DNA of 64,000 nucleotides from PoT sp049331405 (lineage in GTDB: Bacteria; Planctomycetota; Planctomycetia; Isosphaerales; Isosphaeraceae). Where the stretch lies: contig NZ_CP186274.1 in assembly GCF_049331405.1 (NCBI RefSeq), positions 4,464,001 to 4,528,000 of the forward strand. Reading direction: 5' to 3'. Positions within the stretch are counted from its first letter, which is position 1. Each line of letters opens with the position of its first letter. The notes under the pieces were generated by a model. It worked only from the letters and a program-made list of their open reading frames with translations, was not told where the DNA came from and did not search any database. Position numbers and translations under genes: made by a program. Positions 41,421 through 49,445 of the stretch are shown piece by piece.

Positions 41421-41843
41421 ATGGCTATCAACGCTCAAGAGCTTCAGGGGCAGTGGAACAAGCTTCGCGGCCAGGTCAAGGAACGCTGGGGTCAGCTCAC
41501 CGAAGACGACCTCCAGATCCAGGGCGGCAACATCGACCAGCTTGTCGGCCGGATCCAGCAGAGGACGGGCGAAGGCCGCGAGGCTATCGAGCGTTTTCTG
41601 ACCGATCTGACCTCCCACGGCTCCTCGGCGATCTCGCACGCGGCCGAGTCGGTCAGCAACTTCGCCCAGCAGGCCGGTGGCCGCCTCCGCGAGCACTACG
41701 GCGACGTGGCGAACTCCGCCCGCGAGCGCTATGACTACGCCCAGGATGTGGTCCGGACCAACCCGGCCCAGTCCGTCGCCGCGGCCTTCGGCGTCGGCCT
41801 CGTGGCGGGAATCGTCGTCGGTTTGGCACTCCGTTCGCGATAA
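41421..41843 (+). CDS. CsbD-like protein fused to a glycine-zipper membrane anchor
   Basis: 140 residues from ATG 41421, with AAAGGAG nine bases upstream. The first 60 residues are a CsbD/YjbJ stress domain (QGQWNKLRGQVKERWGQLTE, DDLQIQGGNIDQLVGRIQQR). A helical linker follows, then an anchor like that of DUF883 proteins (DVVRTNPAQSVAAAFGVGLV, ending GLALRSR). CsbD proteins are normally free, soluble and about 65 residues long. Here one is tethered to the membrane. Transcription is probably from the sigma-54 promoter at 41338. Confidence 0.9.
   Translation: MAINAQELQGQWNKLRGQVKERWGQLTEDDLQIQGGNIDQLVGRIQQRTGEGREAIERFLTDLTSHGSSAISHAAESVSNFAQQAGGRLREHYGDVANSARERYDYAQDVVRTNPAQSVAAAFGVGLVAGIVVGLALRSR
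41824..41838 (+). promoter_or_regulatory. weak sigma-54 promoter candidate for the DUF1328 gene
   Basis: TGGCACTCCGTTCGC: excellent -24 half, GG and GC ten bases apart, -12 half with one mismatch. It lies inside the last codons of the CsbD gene, 120 bases before ATG 41960. Confidence 0.4.
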
Positions 41844-41959
41844 AAATCAATCAACGAAATCCGGCTTGAGCGAATCTTGCTTCCCAAATTGGCGGATCGC
41901 TCGGGCCGGATGGGAAAACAGATCGCCGCACCACCCACTTACAACTGAGGACTCCTATC

Positions 41960-42139
41960 ATGCTTCGCTGGGCGCTCACATTCGCGATCATCGCCATGAT
42001 CGCCGGCTTCCTCGGCTTCTATCAGGTTGAAGGCATCGCCGCTGACATCGCTCGCGTCTGCTTCTTCATCTTCCTGGTTCTGTTCGTGGTCGCCATCGTG
42101 GCCGGTCGCCGCATCCTCGAAGGTCCACCGACGGTCTAG
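41960..42139 (+). CDS. DUF1328 (YtjA-like) small membrane protein
   Basis: 59 residues from ATG 41960, with GAGGA upstream. It begins MLRWALTFAIIAMIAGFLGF and continues into IAADIARVCFFIFLVLFVVA, ending GRRILEGPPTV. This is the complete two-helix DUF1328/UPF0391 pattern of YtjA. In enterobacteria such proteins belong to the general stress response. It lies 116 bases after the CsbD gene on the same strand and ends before a strong terminator. Confidence 0.92.
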   Translation: MLRWALTFAIIAMIAGFLGFYQVEGIAADIARVCFFIFLVLFVVAIVAGRRILEGPPTV

Positions 42140-42193
42140 TCACCGCCTCGGGAAGATATTCGTCTAACTCCGAAGCCGCGGCTTCGAAGCGAC

Positions 42194-42240
42194 AAGGAGC
42201 GGGCCGGGATACCCAGTGGTATCCCGGCCCGCTCCTTTTC
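42194..42240. terminator. 20-bp perfect terminator hairpin
   Basis: AAGGAGCGGGCCGGGATACC at 42194-42213, loop CAGT, exact complement at 42218-42237, then TTTC. It lies between the convergent DUF1328 and SEC-C genes. Confidence 0.88.
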
Positions 42241-42295
42241 CATTTCGAAGGATTCAAGACGTTCGAGGAGGGCCCTCGATGAGATCCTGGCGAGC

Positions 42296-42772
42296 TCAAG
42301 CTCGGCCCATGCAGCACTTCTTGTACTTCTTGCCCGAGCCGCAGGGGCATGGGTCGTTGCGACCAACGGGGGACGACTCGGCATGCCTGCGGATCGTCAC
42401 CCCCTTCACGCCCCCGCCCGGTTTGAGCCGCTCTGCATAGTTCTGCGCGATCACGCGAATCTGAGCCGCCCAGTCCTCGGCGTCCCCGAGACGGCCGCTG
42501 TCCTGGAGGTATTCCAGGAACTGAACGATCACCTCGGGCACGTGCGGCCTGGCGGGGTCGGGGAGCGTGAGGCGCGGCATCGACTCGTTCAGAACCGTAG
42601 CGAACGTACCGGGACTGACCTCATCGGGGAAGTCCGGGTCGATCTTGCGCACGGCCTCGCCAAACGTCGTCAAGATCTCGGGAACATGCTCGCGCACGGA
42701 TGCGTCGATCAGGCTCCCCTTGAACGAGTCGACGAAGTCACCGATCCAGTTTTCCCAACGATTATCGAACAT
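42296..42772 (-). CDS. SEC-C motif protein
   Basis: 158 residues. The C-terminus GRNDPCPCGSGKKYKKCCMG is the zinc-binding SEC-C motif seen at the end of SecA and in many small accessory proteins. The N-terminal 110 residues are helical (ENWIGDFVDSFKGSLIDASV, VPEVIVQFLEYLQDSGRLGD) and of unknown fold. It may bring the motif to ribosome- or Sec-associated partners, which is inference. It lies 75 bases after pheT on the same strand. Confidence 0.85.
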   Translation of the reverse strand: MFDNRWENWIGDFVDSFKGSLIDASVREHVPEILTTFGEAVRKIDPDFPDEVSPGTFATVLNESMPRLTLPDPARPHVPEVIVQFLEYLQDSGRLGDAEDWAAQIRVIAQNYAERLKPGGGVKGVTIRRHAESSPVGRNDPCPCGSGKKYKKCCMGRA

Positions 42773-42847
42773 GGCTTGGGCGCCGTCGGTGAAGTTGCTG
42801 GAGAAAAGAGAACCCCTTCCGATCCGCAGGCCGTCGCACCGTCCTGA

Positions 42848-44863
42848 TCAGGATCGGAGCGTCGCCTGGAAGCGGCCGGCGCAGGTATCGACGACGGAAC
42901 GCACGGCCTGCTCGACCTCGTCGCCGGTCAGGGTCCGTTCCGGGTGCCGGAACCGCATTCCGAAGTGGAGGCTCTGCATGCCGGCGGGCAGGTTGCCACC
43001 CGAGAACGAGTCGAGATAGGTCACCGACTCGAGGGTCGGTCCTGCTGCATCCTTGACGGCTCCCGCCAGGTCTCCCCAGGGAGTCGATAGGGACAGGACC
43101 AGGGAGAGGTCACGCGTCACGGCCGGGAACGACGGCAAGGATCGATGAGCCGGGACGAGGTCCGCGAGATCCTGCAAGAGGTTGAACTCAAGCTCAGCCG
43201 CCGAGGTCGCTCCCCGCAACTCCCAGGCGTCGAGTTGCTTGCGATCGACCTCGCCGATGTAGCCGAAATGCTTGCCCTGGAGCAGCAATTCCGCCGATCG
43301 GCCGGGCGTGAACGGTGAGAGCGTGGCGGGACGGATCGTGAGCTCCTGATCGGCATGGAGCCGGCCGAGCAAAGCCTCGACCACCCCCTTGAGACCGAAG
43401 AAGTCGCGGCCGCTGACGAGGGCAAGCCGGGTAGGCTCCTCGGGCAACGGTTTGCCCGAGATCGGGAGGTAGACCCCGGCGATCTCGAAGAGCTCGGTGT
43501 CCGGATTGCCATGCGCCTCGTTGTGTCGTCTCGCCGCGAGCAGACTCGGTACCAGGCTCTGCCGCAAGGCATTTTCTTTCTTGCGGCTCGAATGGTCGAC
43601 GCGGATCGGGCTCAGGGCGGGCGATTCCTGGATCGGAGGGCTCAGCTCCTCCGAAACCAGGCTTAGGGTCACGGCCTCGTCGAAGCCGCAGGCGGTCAGA
43701 GCCTGGCGAATCTCCGTCTCCACTCGCTCCCGTTTCGCACGCGGGGAGCTCGCCAGAGGGACGGCCCTGTTTTCGGGGATATGCTCATAACCGTGAATGC
43801 GAGCCACTTCCTCGATGAGGTCGATCTCGCGCTCGAGGTCGCTCCGCCAGCTCGGGGCTCGATGCGTCGAGGAGTCTTCCGATGATTCGAGGCATTCGAG
43901 GCCGAGGTCTCGAAGGATCTCCAGCACTCGCTCGCGCGGAATTTCGATGCCCAGGATCCGGCGAATCTGAGCATATCGCAGGGTTACGGGGGTTCGCTCG
44001 AGGCTCGCACTCCCCACGTCGATGAAGCCCGGATGCAGCGTGCCGCCGGCGATCTCGAGGATCAGCTCGGCGCAGCGGCGGCTGGCCCATTCGGTGCGTT
44101 CCGGGTCGAGGGGTCGCTCGAAGCGGTAGCTGGCCGGGCTGTGCAAGCCCAGGGCCCGGGCCGTCTTGCGGATCGACATGGAGTCGAATCGGGCGGCCTC
44201 GATCAGGACGTTCGTGGAGTGGAGGCCGATCTCGGTGTCGAGCCCCCCCATGACCCCCGCGAGGCCGACGGGCCGCTCGGCGTCGGCGATCGCGAGCATG
44301 TCGGGGGTCAGTTCGTAAACCTTGTTATTGATCGCCTTGAAGGTCTCGCCCTTCTGGGCGCGGCGGACTACGAGCCGCTTGCCCGCGAGTCGGTCGAGGT
44401 CATAGGCGTGCAAGGGCTGGCCGCACTCGAACATGACGTAGTTCGTCACGTCGACGACGTTGCTGATGGGGCGGACGCCGATCGTCTCCAGACGCCGACG
44501 GAGCCAGAAGGGGCTCTCGGCCACCTTCACGCCCGTGATGACCCTGGCGGTGAACCGGGGGCAGAGCGTTTCCTCTTCGAGCGCAACCGACGTGATCTGC
44601 CCGACGTCCACGCCCGAGGTCTTCGGCCATGGGTCGGGCGTCACCAATGTCTTGTTGTAGAGGACGGAGATTTCGCGCGCGATGCCGAGGTGCCCGAGAC
44701 AGTCGGGCCGGTTGCTCGTCACTTCCAGATCGATGGCGAAGTCATCACCCACGAGATCCGTCGACTCGTGGTTCAGTCCCGTCAGGGCGAGCCGATCGGT
44801 CAGCTTTTCCACAGGCATATCGAGCCGGACATATTGCGTGAGCCAGTTCCAACTGACGATCAT
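42848..44863 (-). CDS. pheT: phenylalanyl-tRNA synthetase beta subunit, short form
   Basis: 671 residues from ATG 44863, with AGGGA upstream. It forms the alpha2-beta2 PheRS with PheS. The N-terminus MIVSWNWLTQYVRLD is typical. At about residue 38 it jumps from GLNHESTDLVGDD straight to LEVTSNRPDCLGHLGIAREI, so the 100-residue OB-fold tRNA-binding B2 domain of the usual 790-800-residue protein is absent. The B3/B4 editing domain (RPISNVVDVTNYVMFECGQP), B5, the catalytic-like core and the C-terminal ferredoxin-fold anticodon-binding domain (FPAVTRDLSLVLSLSTPWGD) are present. pheS lies 2 kb upstream, separated by a permease. Confidence 0.95.
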   Translation of the reverse strand: MIVSWNWLTQYVRLDMPVEKLTDRLALTGLNHESTDLVGDDFAIDLEVTSNRPDCLGHLGIAREISVLYNKTLVTPDPWPKTSGVDVGQITSVALEEETLCPRFTARVITGVKVAESPFWLRRRLETIGVRPISNVVDVTNYVMFECGQPLHAYDLDRLAGKRLVVRRAQKGETFKAINNKVYELTPDMLAIADAERPVGLAGVMGGLDTEIGLHSTNVLIEAARFDSMSIRKTARALGLHSPASYRFERPLDPERTEWASRRCAELILEIAGGTLHPGFIDVGSASLERTPVTLRYAQIRRILGIEIPRERVLEILRDLGLECLESSEDSSTHRAPSWRSDLEREIDLIEEVARIHGYEHIPENRAVPLASSPRAKRERVETEIRQALTACGFDEAVTLSLVSEELSPPIQESPALSPIRVDHSSRKKENALRQSLVPSLLAARRHNEAHGNPDTELFEIAGVYLPISGKPLPEEPTRLALVSGRDFFGLKGVVEALLGRLHADQELTIRPATLSPFTPGRSAELLLQGKHFGYIGEVDRKQLDAWELRGATSAAELEFNLLQDLADLVPAHRSLPSFPAVTRDLSLVLSLSTPWGDLAGAVKDAAGPTLESVTYLDSFSGGNLPAGMQSLHFGMRFRHPERTLTGDEVEQAVRSVVDTCAGRFQATLRS

Positions 44864-44949
44864 CGGCTTCCCTAAAATCGAGGATACCTGGAGCGAGTTT
44901 ACGAGTTAAGGCGGCGGGCGAGTCCTGCTTCCCCCCTGCCCTATTATCC

Positions 44950-46503
44950 TCAGGCCTGGCCGTCGAGCCCCGACGGCTCCGAGGAAGAGCGGCTGCCCTT
45001 CCCCGCGTATGACCAGACGAGGTAGACGGGAATCCCCGTCAGCACGATCGCGAAGCCGATCCCCGAGGTCTCGGGCGCGAGGTAGATGAAGTCCACGACC
45101 AGCAGGAGGGCAAGCCCGATATAGATCAGCGCCGGCAGCGGATACGCGACCAGCCGATATGGGCGATCGAGGTGAGGCGACTTGCGCCTCAGGACCATGA
45201 CCGCTCCCACCATCAGCATGTAGAAGGCGACATCGGCCGGGATGATGTATTCGAGGAGTTGGTTATACAGGTTGCCGAACTCGAGCCCCTGCTTCTGGGC
45301 ATTCAGCTTCACGGTGACCGGCAGGGTCAATATCGCGGCCCAGATCCCCTGAGTCAGGAGCGCCGCGGCCGGGACGTGCCGGCTATTGGTCGTCGCGACC
45401 CTGGAGAAGAAGAGACCGTCGGTCGCCATTGCGTAGTAGACGCGGGCCCCGGCGAGGATCAGGCCGTTGACGCACCCGAACGTGGAGATCAGGATGGCCC
45501 CGGCCATCAGCAAGGTGCCGAGTTGCCCCTGAGGCGACGCCACGACCTGCATGAGCGCCGTGGCGACCCGGTCCTGAGGTGCATGTTGGATGCGGTCGAA
45601 CGGCAAAGTCACGAGGTAGGCCAGGTTCGCGAGCAGGTAGAGGGCGACGACACTGCCACACCCGATGGTGAGGGCCAGCGGGAGGCTCCTGCCGGGGTTG
45701 CGCACTTCCGCCCCGGTGAAGGTCACGTTATTCCAGGCCGACTGCGAGAAGAGGGGACCGATCATCGCCTTGCCGAGCAGCATCGCCAGGGCCAGGCCCC
45801 CCAGGGCGGGCAGGCCTTCCTGGGCCTGCGCGGGTGTCCAACCGTTGTCCCAGGGGTTGAACCATGACGAGGTCCAGGCCGCGGCCTCGCGATTCATCCC
45901 CAGGGCGAAGCCGATCACGATCAGGCCAATGAGGGCGGCCGTCTTGGTGAACGTAAACGTATTCTGGATCCACTTACCCGTCTCGAGCCCTCGCATGTTC
46001 GTCGCGGTGAGGATCGCGATCACGGCGATGGCGACGAGTTGCTGGGTGGAAAGGCTCAGCGCATAGCGGCCGATCACCCAGGGGGGGATGATATACACGT
46101 CGGCGGCGATTTTCGGCAGGAAGACGCCTAGGAACTTGGCGAACGCCACGGCCACCGCCGCGATGGTCCCCGTCTGGACGACGAGGAAGAGTGACCAGCC
46201 GAAGAGGAACCCGAAGGCCCGGCCATAGGCCTCGCGGAGGAAGACATACTGCCCCCCCGCCTTCGGCATCATGGCGGCGAGCTCGCTGCAGCAGAGGGCC
46301 CCCGTGATCGTCATAACGCCCGCCAGGGCCCAGGCGGCCAGGAGCCAGCCGGGAGAGCCGACGAGCCGCGACGACTCGGCCGATGTGATGAAGATTCCGG
46401 AGCCGATCATCGACCCCATGACAATCATGGTAGCGTCGAGCTGGCCTAGGCCTCGCACCAGCTTCGGTGCCGCCGGTTCGCTCTCGTCGAGGGTCGTCGC
46501 CAT
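44950..46503 (-). CDS. APC-family amino acid permease
   Basis: 517 residues from ATG 46503 (the frame opens at 46569). About twelve hydrophobic helices. The first carries the APC substrate-binding motif GSMIGSGIFITSAESSRLVG, and helix 3 follows PKAGGQYVFLREAYGRAFGF. It is closest to the LAT/SteT-like amino acid exchangers or permeases of the inner membrane. The substrate is unknown. It sits between pheS and pheT on the same strand, an unusual place for a transporter, and may be read through from the synthetase operon. The start is 29 bases after the small gene before it. Confidence 0.9.
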   Translation of the reverse strand: MATTLDESEPAAPKLVRGLGQLDATMIVMGSMIGSGIFITSAESSRLVGSPGWLLAAWALAGVMTITGALCCSELAAMMPKAGGQYVFLREAYGRAFGFLFGWSLFLVVQTGTIAAVAVAFAKFLGVFLPKIAADVYIIPPWVIGRYALSLSTQQLVAIAVIAILTATNMRGLETGKWIQNTFTFTKTAALIGLIVIGFALGMNREAAAWTSSWFNPWDNGWTPAQAQEGLPALGGLALAMLLGKAMIGPLFSQSAWNNVTFTGAEVRNPGRSLPLALTIGCGSVVALYLLANLAYLVTLPFDRIQHAPQDRVATALMQVVASPQGQLGTLLMAGAILISTFGCVNGLILAGARVYYAMATDGLFFSRVATTNSRHVPAAALLTQGIWAAILTLPVTVKLNAQKQGLEFGNLYNQLLEYIIPADVAFYMLMVGAVMVLRRKSPHLDRPYRLVAYPLPALIYIGLALLLVVDFIYLAPETSGIGFAIVLTGIPVYLVWSYAGKGSRSSSEPSGLDGQA

Positions 46504-46531
46504 GGATGTGCGTCTCGCCGCGGGCAGGGAG

Positions 46532-46768
46532 TTATGCGCCCTGGGCGACGAACGCCTGGACGTCGGCAATCGCGGCTTCGATCGTCTCGCGACGCCACTG
46601 CGTCAAAGCGCTGTCCAGGGCACGGGTGAGGTGGTTGGCCAGATGGTTGGCGGCATCGACGGGCGACTCACCTTCAGCGCGAATCTCGGGGAACTCGCGG
46701 TGGTGGACGCTCGTGGTATTCGCCGTGGCGCCGGTCGACACGATCACTTTACTCAGATCGCTCGCCAT
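46532..46768 (-). CDS. small uncharacterised protein between pheS and the permease
   Basis: 78 residues from ATG 46768, with GAGG eight bases upstream. The first half is beta-like (SKVIVSTGATANTTSVHHRE) and the second half is one amphipathic helix (AANHLANHLTRALDSALTQW and onwards). No signal peptide or membrane segment. I do not recognise a named family. The ordered sequence and good ribosome site favour a real gene. It is cytoplasmic and probably co-transcribed with pheS and the permease. Confidence 0.65.
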   Translation of the reverse strand: MASDLSKVIVSTGATANTTSVHHREFPEIRAEGESPVDAANHLANHLTRALDSALTQWRRETIEAAIADVQAFVAQGA

Positions 46769-46936
46769 CGAAGTGGCCTCGATTATCTCTAGGAGAACAT
46801 CGAATCCCGGCTCATCACGGGAGTCGAACGGAGAGTAAGAATCGGCTCGGCTGGCTGAACGCGGTCGGATCGGATTCGGGCGTATCCTCTCCCAAACTTG
46901 CCCACGGCCTGGATATCCGCATTCTTGCCGGCTGAC

Positions 46937-47944
46937 TTAGAACTGGGAGAGGAACCGCGAGTCGTTCTGATAGAGGAGGCGGATGTCATCGATCCCATGG
47001 CGACGCATGCATAGCCGCTCGATGCCGAGGCCGAAGGCGAACCCGGTCACTTCTTCCGGGTCGTATCCGACGGCGCGGAAGACGTTCGGGTCCACCATCC
47101 CGGCGCCACCCATTTCAACCCAACGGTCGCCGCCATGCCAGAGCATATCGACCTCGACGCTCGGTTCCGTGAACGGGAAGAACGAGGGCCGGAATCGGAT
47201 CTGGACGTCCTTGCCGAGATAGCTCTCGGCAAAGAGGCGTAGCACCGTCTTGAGGTCGGCCATGGTCACCCCCTTGTCGACCATGAGCCCCTCGATCTGG
47301 TGGAACATGAACGAGTGGGTGGCGTCGACGGTATCGGGGCGATAGACACGGCCGATCGCGATGACGCGGACGGGCGGAGGCTGATTCTCCATCACCCGGA
47401 TCTGCACGGTGCTCGTCTGGCTGCGGAGCATGGTGCCGCCGGGCAGATAGAAGTTGTCGAGCGGGTCGCGTGCGGGGTGAGAGAGGGGGATGTTGAGTGC
47501 TTCAAAGTTATGGCGGACGTCCTCGACCTCGGGGCCTCGGGCCACGGCGAAGCCGAAGCGGCCGAAAAGGTCGATGAGCTCGTCGGCCGTCTGGGTCAAA
47601 GGATGGCGATGCCCGAGCCTGGGCTTCTGGCCCGGGAGGGTCACGTCGATCCCGGCCGCCACGCTCGCAGGCCGCTCGACGCGAGTTTTCGCGTCGTTCC
47701 AGGCGACTTCGAGCGCCTGCTTGACGGCGTTGAACCGCTGCCCATACTCCCGCTTGGCGCCGGATTCGAGCGACTTGAGGCGTTCCTGGGCGGACTTGAC
47801 GCGCCCTTGCTTCAGCCCCAGGAACTCGATCCGGGCCGCCTCGACCGCATCCCCCGTCTGGGCCTGGCCGAAGGCAGCCTTGCCCGACGTTTCCAGTGCC
47901 TCGAGGTCAGCCAATGCAGTCGAGAGTGTGTCGGCGGTGCTCAT
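46937..47944 (-). CDS. pheS: phenylalanyl-tRNA synthetase alpha subunit
   Basis: 335 residues from ATG 47944 (a TTG at 47956 is in frame). N-terminal coiled coil (AFGQAQTGDAVEAARIEFLG), then the class II catalytic core: LGHRHPLTQTADELIDLFGR, motif 2 region MLRSQTSTVQIRVMENQPPP with GRVYRPDTVDATHSFMFHQI, RPSFFPFTEPSVEVDML, and motif 3 GFAFGLGIERLCMRRHGIDD. It attaches Phe to tRNA-Phe together with PheT. It follows rplT on the same strand. Confidence 0.96.
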   Translation of the reverse strand: MSTADTLSTALADLEALETSGKAAFGQAQTGDAVEAARIEFLGLKQGRVKSAQERLKSLESGAKREYGQRFNAVKQALEVAWNDAKTRVERPASVAAGIDVTLPGQKPRLGHRHPLTQTADELIDLFGRFGFAVARGPEVEDVRHNFEALNIPLSHPARDPLDNFYLPGGTMLRSQTSTVQIRVMENQPPPVRVIAIGRVYRPDTVDATHSFMFHQIEGLMVDKGVTMADLKTVLRLFAESYLGKDVQIRFRPSFFPFTEPSVEVDMLWHGGDRWVEMGGAGMVDPNVFRAVGYDPEEVTGFAFGLGIERLCMRRHGIDDIRLLYQNDSRFLSQF

Positions 47945-48152
47945 GAGACCCATCAATCGGGAGTCGACCGGGACATCCAGCGGATACGCGAACCTATATT
48001 GCTAGTCGTTAAATCAGCAGGTTCGCTCCGCGACGACGGCTCCCCCTGTGAAGAATACACCCGCCGGGATCTCGAAAGGCGAGAATCGGCGGGCTGATTC
48101 CAACAAGTCGGGAGCCGGCGAACGACCTCGCTCGAACGCGAGGCTGCGGGGA

Positions 48153-48551
48153 TCAGGCGGACTTCACAGCCTGGCGGCTGCGGACTTCGGCGTCGTGACG
48201 GTCGAGCTCGGACCGGATGCGGGTCACGATGGCGTCGAACGTCTCCGGGTCGTGGATGGCCAGCTCGGAAAGGCTCTTGCGGTCGAGGCCGATCTTGGCC
48301 AGGTGCAGGCCGTGGATGAGGCGGCTGTAACGCAGGCCACGCATCTCGGCGGCGGCGCTCAGACGGGTGATGAAGAGGCGGCGGAAATCGCGCTTCTTGG
48401 CCCGGCGGTCGCGGAACGCGAACATGCCGGCGCGGAGCAGGGTTTCCTTGGCCGAGCGGAGCAGCTTGCGACGTCCACCGACGAAGCCTTCTGTGGCCCG
48501 GAACAGTCGCTTCTTAGCCTTGTTGCGGGCTGCGCCTTTCGTTGCACGCAT
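48153..48551 (-). CDS. rplT: 50S ribosomal protein L20
   Basis: 132 residues. It shows the canonical L20 body: KRLFRATEGFVGGRRKLLRS, RDRRAKKRDFRRLFITRLSA, GLRYSRLIHGLHLAKIGLDR. L20 binds 23S rRNA early in 50S assembly and in many bacteria represses its own operon. The C-terminus is slightly longer than usual (DRHDAEVRSRQAVKSA). It lies 225 bases downstream of rpmI and upstream of pheS, all on the minus strand. Confidence 0.97.
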   Translation of the reverse strand: MRATKGAARNKAKKRLFRATEGFVGGRRKLLRSAKETLLRAGMFAFRDRRAKKRDFRRLFITRLSAAAEMRGLRYSRLIHGLHLAKIGLDRKSLSELAIHDPETFDAIVTRIRSELDRHDAEVRSRQAVKSA

Positions 48552-48776
48552 GAGTGATTCTCAGTCCAAACTCTCTGGGGACCGGGACGAGTGGAAGACG
48601 TCGCACGAGTCCCGGCCTTGGGTGGTGTGGGCGCAGCCCACGTAGGATTCACGATCGTTTCGAACGATTGACTTCAAGTTCCAAGCAGGCCGACACGCTT
48701 CGATCGGCTCGCCTCGAAACTCGGAGGGTTGCGGCAGGGCGCCGCGCCCACGCGTTGCCGTGGGCTTCGCCTCGAG

Positions 48777-49067
48777 TCAGGAAGCCGACGGCGTGGCGGT
48801 CTCGGCCGACTTGGCCTCGGCCAGGGCGGCGAGCTTGCCGGCCTCGATGGCCTCGGGCTGCGAGCCGATGCGCTCACGCACGGCACGTCGCAGGCGATGG
48901 GCCTCGGCCGAGATCTTCAAGGTCGACTTCTTGCGCAGACGACGCACTTGCTTGCCGCTCTTGTGGCTCATCAAGTGAGACGAGCCGCATCGCTTGTGGC
49001 TCACCTTGCCGTTCGCCGAAACCTTGAATCGTTTCTTGATTCCCTTGTGCGTCTTAAGCTTCGGCAT
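48777..49067 (-). CDS. rpmI: 50S ribosomal protein L35 with C-terminal extension
   Basis: 96 residues from ATG 49067. The L35 core MPKLKTHKGIKKRFKVSANG...KRCGSSHLMSHKSGKQVRRL is intact and ends near residue 65. A further 30 residues rich in Ala and Glu (EAIEAGKLAALAEAKSAETA) are added, so it is longer than the usual 64-67. The open frame further upstream to 49196 is not L35-like. It is the first gene of the rpmI-rplT-pheS block; infC, its usual upstream neighbour, is 19 kb away. Confidence 0.95.
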   Translation of the reverse strand: MPKLKTHKGIKKRFKVSANGKVSHKRCGSSHLMSHKSGKQVRRLRKKSTLKISAEAHRLRRAVRERIGSQPEAIEAGKLAALAEAKSAETATPSAS

Positions 49068-49445
49068 GATCCCCGTATCCTCGAACTTCCGCCTTGCGGA
49101 GCACCGAATCGCGGCCGACAGACCCTCATGAACGATGCCTGAAAAATCAGCCGAGTCGGCCATCGTAACAAACAGTATGGCGGACAACCACACCAAAATT
49201 CCGAATCAAGCCGAAGCTGACGACCAGGCCTTTTGAGACGCCTTGGAACGTATCCGAAAGAATTCGGCTTGATACATCGATACGCAGACGCCGCGGGGGC
49301 TTGGAGTCTTGACGATGGGATCCGGGCCCTTTAGGGTGAACTTTCCCGGGCTGCGAGCATCGGAATGAACACAATCTTGCCGTGCGTCGGAGGTGCGTCT
49401 CCGACTCGTCCGGATTCCTTTCCCCTGGGTCGAGAGGTTTCATCA
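49068..49445. other. divergent region upstream of rpmI
   Basis: 378 bases between rpmI (minus) and the adaptor gene (plus). It presumably holds the rpmI promoter and leader; an L20-binding leader would be expected here, but I could not draw one with confidence. Confidence 0.4.

Noticed and set aside
47957..48152. Possible tRNA gene between rplT and pheS
   Set aside because: I looked for a T-arm (GGTTCGA-type) with a matching acceptor stem and found none that fold.
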